DNA of 64,000 nucleotides from Sisyra terminalis (Eukaryota > Arthropoda > Insecta > Neuroptera > Sisyridae): NCBI GenBank assembly GCA_958496175.1, contig OY292276.1, forward strand, positions 26,740,001 to 26,804,000, in the 5' to 3' direction. Positions 36,216 to 47,285 of the stretch are shown one piece after another. A program made the position numbers and the translations under genes. Position 1 is the first letter of the stretch; each line of letters starts with the position of its first letter. A model generated the notes under the pieces. The model was not told where the DNA came from, searched no databases, and saw only the letters and a program-made list of their open reading frames with translations.

Positions 36216-37086
36216 ACCAAATAAAGAAAAATACTACTTTTTTCTGTTACGACCGTTTAGTTATTAATTTTGACTTGTTAGTTAAGTTACTTTTTGTAAT
36301 GACGATTGTTGCTTTTATGAGAACATAAACAATATTGAAATAAAGTTTGTAATTTTCGAAAATTATTAAGATTTTTTAATATTCCTAATTCTATATTTAT
36401 TTTTTGCAAAAAATATAAAATCCATTTCCTCGATTATTATTTTTCCAAATTCAAATCTCCTGCTCGTTATATAACAGACTAGTATTTTGTTTACTACCTT
36501 TTAGGAAACCTAACCGAACATTACTCAAATAAAATAAACGTATTTACTCTAAGGGTAACAACCACTTCAAGAACACTGTAAAAATAATCGCTAAATCGAT
36601 TTTATCATGTGTAGCAAAATTATAGCTATGGTTTTGCATTAAATTATTTCAAAATGTTTATGAGTTTCTGTATTAAAAATATACGAATTTTATTTCTATG
36701 GTTAATATAATGTCTTATTGGGACAAAAGACTTAGCACGGCTTAATAAAATAGTGATTCAGTTCTAAATAGCTTAAAATAGGAAAACAGAAAAAGATATG
36801 CGCATAGGGTTTTTTTGTATTATTTTATTAAGTGTGAAATTTAATATATTAACTCCTTTAATTGTGTGTTAGCTATATTATCTCACCATAATTTACGCTA
36901 TTAGTGTTTATATTAGTGTTATATAGTGTTTTCGTTTGTAAGTTGAAATATATCTTCGCATGCTGGAAAAAAAAATCATTTTTAGTTTATATTTCATCAC
37001 TTATGCTTGAAAAACATCTCAAAATTTAAACTTCAGACTTTAGGATTTGTAGAACTCTTTACTGAAGCATAGAAGAGAAACTTATG
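36216..37086. other. inter-exon DNA, nothing recognised
   Basis: AT-rich, no exon seen. Confidence 0.5.
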
Positions 37087-37270
37087 TAGAAGTTTAATTT
37101 TGTGTTAAAAGTGCGAATGAAGTTAAGAGCTAAACTGTTGGTCAATTAGGCTTGGTCAAGCCTAATTTTGTATAAAGACAACTACTAATCGGCTAACAGA
37201 ATTTCTGAGAATTTTATCAACAGATTAGTTCAAATTTCGTTCACACTTTTAACACAGAATTGAACTTCTA
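37087..37270. mobile_element. palindromic MITE with TA borders
   Basis: TAGAAGTTTAATTTTGTG at the left end pairs with CACAGAATTGAACTTCTA at the right end over about 35 bp. The centre holds a small perfect palindrome-like AGGCTTGGTCAAGCCT. TA at both edges suggests mariner-type target use. Confidence 0.6.
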
Positions 37271-37273
37271 TAT

Positions 37274-37471
37274 CAATGCTTCTCAAACTTTTTCATACCA
37301 CGGGCCCCTTAGAAAAAAACAAGGTTTCATTCTCCAAAAACTTTCGACTTTAGTAATCTCCAGTACTTTATTTATGTACCATTAATTATTGCTATAGACA
37401 TATTTCGCGGCTCCCTGGCAAAAGCTCAAGGGCCTTCTAGGAGGCCGCGCTTCCCGGCTTGGGAAGCACTG
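37274..37471. mobile_element. hAT-like MITE with perfect 8-bp target duplication
   Basis: The ends CAATGCTTCTCAAAC and (inverted) CAGTGCTTCCCAAG match each other, and GC content is raised inside. The flanks at 37266-37273 and 37472-37479 are both TTCTATAT. The left flank overlaps the end of the MITE at 37087-37270, so this insertion came second. Confidence 0.8.
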
Positions 37472-37783
37472 TTCTATATAAGTATCCTTTCTTCTCTGAT
37501 TGAAGTTAGGACTTTCAGATTACAAGCCATATTATTGTATGATCGTGCACCATTGCATCACCATACAAAGAGTACTATCTTCTAAAATTGTGTCTTGCTT
37601 TATATTTAGCGCTCTAATTAGGCAAACAAGAGTTTATGAAAGTTAATTTCCAAATTAAGAATTTTTGTGATATTTATTTAAAAGTTTATTATAAAGTAGA
37701 TGCAGTGTTTATAATTTTTCGATCATGAAAAAACTATTTTATCTGGAATGTGTTAAATGCGTTGATAATTTTTTATCTAGTCT

Positions 37784-37950
37784 TCTAGTTAACGAGTGGT
37801 CAAAATGACCATTTTGAAACTGATAGGTGTTAGTACTAATTTTCGTGACGAACAAGTTTCCTAATATTTCTCGGCTTACGGATTTTTATTAACTCTACAG
37901 TGGCTAAGGCGATGGATCGTAGCAGTTATAAAGCGTCGATAAAAAAAAAT
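37784..37950 (+). mobile_element. tRNA-derived SINE, copy 2
   Basis: It shares GAGTGGTCAAA, AAACTGATAGGTG and the body ATATTTCTCG with the copy at 35027. The B box is decayed. Confidence 0.55.
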
Positions 37951-38218
37951 ACATAAAAATTATCAAACCAAATGAAAACGAAAGTAAAGTAGCAGATTAA
38001 GATAACGAATTATTATTATCAATGGTAACCACATAATATTTATTATCGTGTACTATAAATGGACCAATAAATTCTTTTTAGGAATTTAAGTTCTTAATAA
38101 TACTACGACAGTTACTTCTGTGTGTCATGTTGTTTCTATGATTTTATCTTAAATGATAATTGATATATTTTTGTAATTATTTCTTGTTTTTGTATTGAAC
38201 TGGAATATTTTATTTCAG

Positions 38219-38484
38219 ATTTTTTCAACGTTAGTTCAACATTTAATTGTGCAAGATGTCAACGAATATATAAATATAAAAAAACTCTTATGCGTCACAT
38301 TCGTTATGAATGTGGAGTGTCTAAGTTTTCTTGTCCTATATGCTATCGGAGATTTAAACAGAAACATTCGGTCAAAAAACATTTAGAGACAACGTGTAGA
38401 GGAATGAAATTTCAGCCAGATTTGCTTTCTTCAAGAGAAAAACTAAGAAGGAATAAATCGTTTAATCATGAAGTGTGTTATTAG
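38219..38484 (+). CDS. lola: lola 3' exon, zinc-finger pair 15
   Basis: The acceptor is TATTTTATTTCAG; 88 residues. Lead DFFNVSSTFN; finger 1 CARCQRIY ... HIRYEC; linker GVSKFS; finger 2 CPICYRRF ... HLETTC, so the last ligand is Cys rather than His. A basic tail (SSREKLRRNKS) follows. Its HIRYECG and RFKQK blocks link it to the exons at 41305 and 47059. Confidence 0.9.
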
Positions 38485-38759
38485 TTCAGATAAGTTAAAG
38501 TTATAAAAAATATATACATATATTAAATTAAAAAGTGTTCTAAGCAAAACCGACAAAAAGATGTATCTCAAATAATTACAATTAAATAAACAAATATTTA
38601 ATTTAAAGTAATATGATTATATTATTTAAGTTTTAGATAGTTTTTCTTTTTTACGTGACCTACTATTCTTGTACTACTAATAATTATTCTTGTTGTAATT
38701 TATTTGGCAATACAATTGCGCGTTTAAGAATAGTTTTATATTTATTTGTTTCACTCAAG

Positions 38760-38799
<40 letters not shown>
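38760..38799. repeat. (TA)n microsatellite
   Basis: Twenty TA units, perfect. Confidence 0.95.
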
Positions 38800-38802
<3 letters not shown>

Positions 38803-39806
38803 ATAGTCAATTAATGACAATTTTAAAGGAATTGTGATTTATTTTATTTTGAAGTAGAAAATTTAACTAACAAAATTTTACAAATAAATAAACTTTTCTC
38901 ATATGCATTTTTAAAATCAACATTTAGGAATTATATTTGTCGATTTTGGTTATATTTGAATATTGATGAATTTTCTAAAGGTTCCAAGAATTTTAAAAGA
39001 GGCCAATTTAAATTAAAGTAATTTGGTTAAAATGTATTTTTAAAGCTTTTAGATATTTATATAGACGCAAGAAATTGAAAGTTCGAATCTCTTTACAAAA
39101 AAAGCAAATAATGTTGAATATTATTTGAATTTCCTACTGTAAAATGTAAAAATACATTAATAATCAGAATTGATTTATTAATTTTTAACATTAAAAAATG
39201 TCCAGTGATAGTAGCGTACACTGTACATATGTATTTAAATATCTAAAATTTACAAATTTCAATAAAGCAATATCTACGATACATCGAATTGTTTCCATTC
39301 AGTAGCATATACGTTATATTTTGCTCAAATTTTATTAAATCAAAAGGTATATGATATTTTAAAGTTAATATGATTTTCGCTTTAATATTATTACTTTTTT
39401 GTACTTGAACTTGTATGTGATCAATTATTATTATATATTCAATGCGGATTACTGAAAATATAAGTTTATAATGTAACACTAAACGTGATGTATGTTTGTT
39501 TTTTACTTTTATAATAATATTTAAAGTGTTGAATGATATTTATTTTTTCAGTGAAGGGAAAAATAATTTTAGTTGTAAAAAAATATTATCTTATTATTAT
39601 TTTATTATTTATTGGATGAAATCGATAAAAATACATTGAATTGTGTATTTTGAATTATTGGTAACACTAAAAAATTAAATTATACTTAAGGAATTCGATG
39701 CTCACAAAAAATATTAAAGAAATTAAATTATAATTAAAAATGGTTTTTAAAACATTAGAGAAACATATTATTTGTTTTTACTTATCAAAAGTTTAAGAAT
39801 CTACAT

Positions 39807-39920
39807 GTGTGTAGTCAAATGGGTGGTAGATGCTGGGTTTGAATCTCGCAACGAGGAAGTTTTTTTTAATATTTCTCGGCTTACGATTGTTTATAAACTC
39901 TAGATTCGCTACAGATCAAA
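39807..39920 (+). mobile_element. tRNA-derived SINE, copy 3 (fragment)
   Basis: GGGTTTGAATCTCG preserves a B-box-like core, followed by the family body ATATTTCTCGGCTTACG, which is identical over 17 bases to the copy at 37784. Confidence 0.55.
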
Positions 39921-41304
39921 CATGTAAATAAAAACGACAATAAGAAAATAAAATGAAAATCGTTATATGTATTTATAGAAAAAACTATTTATTTAAATTT
40001 ATTTTTTATTTATATTTTATTCTTTTTATTGTAGCTTAATACTTGCTTTACTGGATTATATTGATATTTTACAATTTGTAAGGACCAATAGTAAATACCA
40101 ATGTAAAAATTGACAAAATTTTGCAACTTAATATACGGACATATATGTATTGTAACTATATAAGTATCATTTTGACCGTGTAAAAAAGTAAGTAACCTTA
40201 CCACTGTGTTCCATATCCCACATCCTTACAATATCTTTGAAATTAAAAATGTTTGTACCACATATTAATATCAATATTTGTTTTTAGGTTTTTAAGGTTT
40301 TCGCATTGCCAAATAAACAATAATCATCTTTGATGTTAAGTTAAGAAAAAAATTCTTCAGTATAATAGTGTTAGTTTAAGTGATGCAAAATTCGAAAGTA
40401 TAATTAATATAGTAAAAATAAAAATTTAGATATGTATATCAAAACTTACTTAAAATCATGTTAATATAAAAACTCATTTATTCTTTTATTTATTAGTTAC
40501 CTACAATTAGCAATAAAAATGGGGCATTTGCAATAAATTATTATTGTTTTATTATACTGATACGATAAGAGTATATTAAGTTTGTTAATTGAGCAAAAAT
40601 AAATTAATAAAAATTGTTAAGATTTTTTGAATTTGATTAGTTTATTACCAAAGTTAGTATAAGTTTAATATCGCAAACATGTGAAGTTTTAGTGGCGGCA
40701 GTAGTTTGTAAATATTTATTTTTTTTGGGTTAATGTGTACATTTTCATATTTCAGTAAAACGACCATTATTTGTCTGTTCAAATAAATAAAAGCACCAAA
40801 CTCTTTTTTCTTTGGTTGATTCATTCTAATCCAATACCAAATTGTTTTTTATAAATATGTCGTTTATGTAATTTTTGTATTTTAAAGAAATCGGAATATT
40901 TTTGATTGCTACACTTGTAAGTTATATTTATATTTTTTAATACCAGCAATGCAAAAAGAGTTTAGTGGAAACTTTTAAAACATTTCTCTTCGTACAAATT
41001 TATTATCTTATAAACAATATTCTTGCTAATAAATTCCTACTGTATTTCCTATTCTTGTATAATGTATAAAGAGAATAATATTTTAACCACTTTAACTTTT
41101 TGTAGTTGAATTAATAGGAATTTTAGGAATAACTAAAAATACAACACCTAAATGTTTTTATATTATTATCATTAATATCCTTTCATCTATTCTTATTTAG
41201 AAAAAAAAAATTTCCTTTAAATTCTTTAATTATGCCTGATGTTTATTATAAACGAGTTTTTGTAACATTTGAAACTAATTAATTTTATTCTTTTTTTTTT
41301 GTAG

Positions 41305-41510
41305 GGCCTCGAGGAAAACTGGGCTTTTTTAAAGATAGATACGTTTGTATGCAATGCAGTCGTTCATATAAGTGGAAATTTACTGCGATTCGGCACATAC
41401 GTTACGAATGTGGGGAAGCTCATTTTTCTTGTCCGTTATGCCATAAACGATTTAAGCAAAAATATTCTATGAAGAAACACATGGAAAGACACGTGATGGC
41501 ATGGTCTTGA
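41305..41510 (+). CDS. lola: lola 3' exon, zinc-finger pair 16
   Basis: The acceptor is a T-run ending TTTTGTAG; 68 residues. Lead GPRGKLGFFKDRYV; finger 1 CMQCSRSY ... HIRYEC; linker GEAHFS; finger 2 CPLCHKRF ... HMERH, with three residues between histidines. Tail VMAWS. It resembles the exon at 38219 closely enough (HIRYECG, RFKQK, KKH) to suggest duplication. Confidence 0.9.
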
Positions 41511-42913
41511 GATTAGATTTTAATTTTTTTTAACAATTTTTTTTATTACATAAACTACCCAGTTTACACATCTTTTAAAAACTATGTAAAATTTATATCA
41601 TGTAAAATTTTGGATGTGTAGTATGACATAAATTTTACATAATTCTTACTTACTGTGTTTATTGGTCATTTTTTTTCAACATATGATTCGAAAAAATGCG
41701 TTTTGATGAAACCCGAAAATAATTTACGGCACAAGTGCAGTAAAAATTTAAAGCTCATAACAGGCAATTAAACAATCTTTTTCGATAATTTTAAAAGGTA
41801 ACACATGTCATTGACCATAGTTTTAATACATAGTTAAATAATCCGTGTAGTAAAAATGGATACGATATAGTTTAGCTCCATGGGCAACTGCAAGTTATTT
41901 ATTTAAAGCTTAAATTTTAAACCATTCCATTATTTGATATTTAGTTTACAGTTACCAAAGAGATGATGTTTTGTTTAGAATGGAATAATGGGGTAGAGTG
42001 ATGCGGTATTATTTGAAAGTCTATAGACCCCAGTGAATTAGAAATGCACAGAATTGAATTATATACATGATGGGAGATTTTTTCTTAACTTATGAAGACT
42101 TGCCTGTCCCTATCTCTTCTTGTACCCTGCAAACGAAACGAATAATGAAATGGTTTAATACTTGAGTTTTATATATACAGCTTCCAGTTGTCCATGGGGC
42201 TTAACTATATCTTAGCGATTAAAATCATGTAGATATGACCTAATATTTGTTGTAATACCTACATTTGATTCGATTTTAATTTTTGTAAAATTTTATATAC
42301 CTCGAACCAGGTTGAAGGGAGTAATTAACCGAAAGGGAAATAATCCTTCATATGATTTTATTATATTTGAAAAACTTGAAACGGGTGCATTTATTGTACC
42401 TGTATTATATTATATTCGCCGATTTTGCTTGTAACACAGATTTTTTCAATCATTGTAAAAAAAATATGTATGAATCTCGTGAGACATTTTTCCGAAACTC
42501 GAATTTTGATCCAGCATAGTCTTTTTATCGGAAATCAAATCGCACTTGATACATAAATTAACTATAAAACCCTTACATGTTTTTTGAGATTTTTTTTTCG
42601 TTGTAATGTTTATATCAAATAAATAGAAAATAATTAACCATAATAAATTGAATGATTTTTAAAAGATTTTTTTTACTGTAAAAATATTCCTTCAATAACA
42701 AAATCCTTTCTAATAGGCTTTTTTAAACTTTCAATTAATGAAGAATTAATATTTGAAATTTAACAGTGCAAGTAAGAAAGTTGCAGTAGTATTTAAGTTT
42801 TCTTTACTTTTTTGTATCTAATTTCCAAATGAATATTCTAAGAATTTTATTTATTTAATGTGCACACGTTATAAATTTGTAAGCATCTAACTGACATATA
42901 ATTTTTGTTTTAG
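41511..42913. other. 1.4 kb inter-exon DNA
   Basis: Besides the DNA transposon at 41864 there is a small inverted pair, ATGTAAAATTTAT near 41584 and ATAAATTTTACAT near 41630. No exon seen. Confidence 0.45.
41864..42211. mobile_element. non-autonomous DNA transposon, about 350 bp
   Basis: The left end (GATATAGTTTAGCTCCATGG, then GCAACTG) and the right end (CAGTTGTCCATGGGGC, then TTAACTATATC) are inverted copies over roughly 27 bp. No frame is present inside. Confidence 0.55.
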
Positions 42914-43179
42914 GCATCATACCCACATTTGTAGGCAGCGAAATAAAATATGTATGTTTGCGATGTAATCGTTCATATTTACGGAAAAAAACTGCTGTTC
43001 GACATTATCGTTATGAATGCGGGGAGGCGAAATTTTCGTGTCCGGAATGCTTCAAGCTCTTCACACGAAAATATTCCTTGCATTGGCACATGGAAAATAC
43101 GTGCAAGGAATTACATAAACTAAATAAAATAAAAACGCTGAAAAAAAATATGAATGCTCGTCAGGGGCATAAGAAGTAA
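42914..43179 (+). CDS. lola: lola 3' exon, zinc-finger pair 17 (tandem duplicate A)
   Basis: The acceptor is TTTTTGTTTTAG; 88 residues. Lead GIIPTFVGSEIKYV; finger 1 CLRCNRSY ... HYRYEC; linker GEAKFS; finger 2 CPECFKLF ... HMENTC, ending in Cys. The tail is Lys-rich (KTLKKNMNARQGHKK). It is clearly paralogous to the next exon, 637 bp downstream. Confidence 0.9.
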
Positions 43180-43816
43180 AATCAAAGAATGTGACGAATA
43201 AAATTGACGAATGCAACCGTATATTAATTATTACTATTATTATTTTTTTTTTTGAAATTTAACTTGTTTTACAATTTAATCAACTATTTTTAATGCCTCA
43301 CATATGATTTTTTTTTAAAACGTTCCATTTTTGTTTTATTCCTTGTTGTAAGAAGAGGCACATACTTCAAGGCTAAAGACAATTTGCTTCAACATATTTA
43401 ATTTGTTGAATTTATATATTTTATTAAAAACGTAAAACAATATTTTTTTAAAGTACATGTAATTCTTGTAAAATTGTATTTTTATGAAAATAAAATCTAA
43501 TAAAAGTTGTTTAAAATTACCTACACTGAAAGGTTTATTTATATCATTATTTTCAGCTTTTAGCATTAAGTTAATTAAAATATAGAAGTATTATTTTGGA
43601 GTACAAAATGTTCATGTTGGAAAGTGGATTTAAGTTTTAAATTTTCAGTAAAACGTGCAATTATGATTTGAATACTTGAATTCCTTTAAATCCTGCAAAC
43701 ATAGAATTTAATTCTTTTCGAGTGCCTAGAGATATTTTTTTGTAATTTCAGTGTTATATTGTATTTATTTTCAGGAAATTGTTGATATTTTGTACTAATA
43801 AATTATATTTTTTTAG
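43180..43816. other. inter-exon DNA between the tandem duplicates
   Basis: AT-rich; no further exon seen. Confidence 0.5.
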
Positions 43817-44043
43817 GCTTTGTCGAAAAGATAATAGGTAATGAAATAAAGTACGTATGCGTGAGATGTAATCGTTCATACGCAAGAAAAAATACTGCAA
43901 CTCGGCATTATCGATATGAATGTGGGGGAAAAGCTGCATTTTCGTGTCCCGAATGCTTTAAGCCTTTCAATAGAAAATATTATTTGAAGTGGCACCTGGA
44001 AAAAACATGTAAACAAACGTATAAAGCACACAATAAATATTAG
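43817..44043 (+). CDS. lola: lola 3' exon, zinc-finger pair 18 (tandem duplicate B)
   Basis: The acceptor is a T-run ending TTTTTTTTAG; 75 residues. Lead GFVEKIIGNEIKYV; finger 1 CVRCNRSY ... HYRYEC; linker GGKAAFS, one residue longer than in its twin; finger 2 CPECFKPF ... HLEKTC. It shares EIKYVC, RCNRSY, HYRYECG, FSCPECFK and RKY with the exon at 42914, while the tail differs. Confidence 0.9.
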
Positions 44044-45600
44044 TTGAATAAAAATGTAATCAAAGTTATTGAATAAAAAGAAAATCCATCGCATTAGATA
44101 TAAGTTCAAAATAATATATTTCTTTTAATGTAAATAGTGCCAGTAATATTTATTCAAGTACACCAAAAATTATTTAAATCATATTTTGTATTTTTAGTAT
44201 TGACATTTTTATAGTTTAAATAAAAAAATAAAATATTTATTAAGTTTAACAAATTAAAAAAAAAATAGACTAATTCCTAATTGCTATGATTTTTATCTTT
44301 TTTAGCATACAAAAGGTTTTACTTTATTTATAACTTTGGGAAAAATGAAATATATTTCTATTTCATATCTTATATATTTTTTATTCATATTCATATCCGA
44401 GTTTTAATTTTGATCAAAGCAATCAAAGAACATATTATTTATGTCTTCATTTTTAGAAAACAATTTAATTTTCAAGTACGCTGATATTTCGTGTTAACAC
44501 GTTAGTCCTGTTTCTCATTTATACGTTTGCTATTCGAGTTTTATTCGAAGAATAGTCGTTAACTCATTCTACACCAAATATGCTGTAAAAACAGTTGGTG
44601 ACATAAGTTTGGATAGCATACAAATTAAAAGTCCAATGAATAGAAGATTATATTCGTTACTCTTCGGTGTACATATATTAAATAAGATGTAAATAAAATG
44701 AGTTGACTTTAAATAATACTTTTTAAATTGAAATGAAATAGTAAACTTATAATAGAGGAATAGACTTACGTGGTAAAAAATTCACTTAAAATAAAAATTT
44801 GTACATTTAGGTATGATTCCAATATTTATTTGAAAATTTTAGCTAAAAAAAATCAATTTCAGTCAAAAAAATCGCGATTTTATATTTGATTTCTCTACAT
44901 GGACGTTAGTACATGTGGGCAAGAGGAAAAAATTATCTTCTTTTAGAAATGTGAACTTTTTTATTTTGGTTATTTGAAATACATATATACATATATAAAA
45001 AATAAAACTTAGAAGCTATTGTTCTTTATTGTTCTTAAATAAATTAATTATGCCATATAATAGCTTAAAATATTAAAAATGCAATTCTTAAAAAAATTGC
45101 CTATAATAGAAACAATGAATTCAACATAGTTGGCACGGGTATACTTTATATCGATACAATCTGGCAATGTCTTATTCTATGTTTTTTTTATTCAATACTC
45201 GAATAAATCGATCATTTCGTATGACTGCTAGACTCATTTTAGTCGGCTTATTTGGGATTTGATTAAAAAATGAAATAGTCAATGAAACTTTATCTGATAG
45301 CATCGGTCTTAAGTATATCTTTATCAAACCACCTATAAGTGTTACCAAATTGCGTGTTAACACAATATATGAGCGTAATTTCAAAGTACCAATAAATTAT
45401 TTAACACCCTCTATTTCGTGCTCCAGTCTTTTGTCTTTGTTGCAATCGAACCACCCTCTTACTACTTGTTTCAATTAGAAACATTTGCTTTCGTTTTTTA
45501 TTTAAATTTTAATTTAGATATTACTTTGTCCAGTTCTAACTCACATATTATATAGGCTTTATTTTTTCCTATACTAATGTTTTATTAACATTTTTTATAG
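44044..45600. other. 1.6 kb inter-exon DNA with a possible transposase relic
   Basis: Mostly unassigned AT-rich sequence. On the minus strand, 45172-45384 is open and reads NQIPNKPTKMSLAV, loosely like the conserved QYxPNKPxKxGIK region of piggyBac transposases. This may be chance. Confidence 0.3.
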
Positions 45601-45866
45601 ATAAAAGTGAGGTATCCGAGCAAAACAACGTACTTCAAGATCATTTATACACTGCAAAATTAGACACTGCAAAAAAAAGGCTCACTAAAGAGTTGCATAT
45701 TTTACGTGCTGGAGGAAAAAGAAACTGTGTTGTATGTTCAAAGAATAACATTCCAAACTGGAAACGGCAGACATTGTATTTTTGTGACACCTGTGAAGAA
45801 AAGCCGAAGTTACACGTAGGTGACTGCTTCGAAAAATATCATACATCACAAAATTTAGAACTATAA
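45601..45866 (+). CDS. lola 3' exon encoding a piggyBac-type cysteine-rich domain
   Basis: The acceptor TTTTTTATAG is in the lola phase, and the exon encodes 88 residues to a TAA at 45864, with AATAAA at 45957. A charged lead of about 46 residues is followed by RNCVVCSKNN, KRQTLYFCDTC, EEKPKLHVGDCFEKYHTS. This is the layout of the C-terminal zinc-binding domain of piggyBac transposases: CxxC, RxTxYxCxxC, KPxL, CF-x2-YHT. One usual cysteine (KPxLC) is His here, still a possible ligand. The catalytic domain is absent. I infer exonisation of a transposase 3' end as a BTB partner module. The alternative is a transposon remnant with a fortuitous acceptor. Confidence 0.7.
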
Positions 45867-45970
45867 AGTTTTATAAAACTCATTAAATTGAAAGTAGAGA
45901 TTATGTTCAATTATGTTAAAAGTGCTAAATTCATCAATAGCATATCTACTTCTCGAATAAAAAGAAAAGT

Positions 45971-46281
45971 ATGGACGTAGCAAGGATTTTGATCAGAGGG
46001 ATAAGCAAAAAGGGTAATAATAGGTATATTTTAATAAAAATAAATAATGAAAAAAACATTTGAACATATTTACTTAAAATTATAGCAACATTAATCGAAG
46101 ATCTTCTCACAACCGACTGTTTACAGTTTTTTCTTTACATGCAGATGTACATTACTAGGGGTGCGTTCCATTAGATGTCTAGAATGCTCATAACATCCGA
46201 TGAATAAAAGGAAGTTGTGGGTACTTAGTGGATCACACCCACAAGTCTGTGCTCTCCTTGTTCTTCCTTAGCTACGTCCAT
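45971..46281. mobile_element. short DNA transposon with terminal inverted repeats
   Basis: ATGGACGTAGCAAGGA at the left end pairs with TCCTTAGCTACGTCCAT at the right end, allowing one extra base. The 310-bp inside is GC-richer and non-coding. It starts about 100 bp after the piggyBac-type exon. Confidence 0.55.
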
Positions 46282-47058
46282 TTAAAAAAAATAATAATAA
46301 TTTTCAATAAAATTTTCTCAAAAAAAAGAGGAAAATTTATTTTAAGATAATTTCTGGTGAATTCACAGCCTAAATATCTAATAGGTGGATGAAAAACATC
46401 CGTATTTGCGATAATATTTTTGAACAATTCTTGTAAGAATTAACGCTATCTATATAAGGATTTTAGTAGTTACGGTTTTTTTTTATATCAATCAAAAATG
46501 ATTACTTATTTGTTAAAATAAGCAAGTGTTAAAACATAAATTATAAGTAATTACAAATTACGAATTATAATTATCCATCCAATTTATAAAAAAAGTGTCT
46601 CAATTTGAAAAACCTCAATGATTTTTCAAGGAAATTTATAATTTTTGAGAAGTAGCGCGAAGCATACTCTAAATATAAGTAATTACATATTATAAAGAGA
46701 AAATAAGTGTTTTTTTTAAATATTTTTAGTAAGAATTTGAAACTATTACGTTATAAAAAGTTAGTTTTCAAATAAAAATATTTACAGGATTGTTACTTTG
46801 AAGAATATTTGACTTCTTTAACTAAACTACATGTCTAGTTAAAATTCAGTTCAACTTCTACTGTAAAATATTAATCGTTAAATAAACAACGTTTTTGAAA
46901 CGACTAATTTATTTTTTTGTTGTAAACTTTTTTTGCATTTTTGCTTTTACTAAAAATGCATCTATTTTTTTTAGTTTTATTTAAATAAGTTATCGGTGGT
47001 AATTGTGGGCAACATTTGGTCTAGATAATATTTTTAACAAAGATTTTTTTATTTTTAG
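46282..47058. other. inter-exon DNA, nothing recognised
   Basis: AT-rich; no exon seen. Confidence 0.5.
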
Positions 47059-47285
47059 GGTTCAAATGGATATTTGATGCATCCGGAAAAAATTTTTCAT
47101 GTGTACGATGTGGACGTTCTTATTCTACAAAAAATAACTTAATACGGCACGTACGATATGAATGTGGTGAAGCTAAATTTCCTTGTCCTATTTGTAACAA
47201 AAAATTTAAACAAAAGTGCTACATAACAATCCACGTGGCAAATGTACATAATATCAACTATCCACATAATCGTGAAAGCATTTGA
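47059..47285 (+). CDS. lola: lola 3' exon, zinc-finger pair 19
   Basis: The acceptor is TTTTTATTTTTAG; 75 residues. Lead GFKWIFDASGKNFS; finger 1 CVRCGRSY ... HVRYEC; linker GEAKFP; finger 2 CPICNKKF ... HVANVH; tail NINYPHNRESI. The GEAKF linker and FKQK block place it in the 38-47 kb subfamily, but its second finger is CCHH. Confidence 0.9.

Larger units (their letters stand above)
38485..41304. other. 2.8 kb inter-exon DNA
   Basis: It holds the TA microsatellite and SINE copy 3, listed separately. No exon was recognised. Confidence 0.5.

Noticed and set aside
38195..38386. Plus-strand frame overlapping finger exon 15
   Set aside because: Different phase from the finger frame; the phase-1 reading from 38219 gives two complete fingers.
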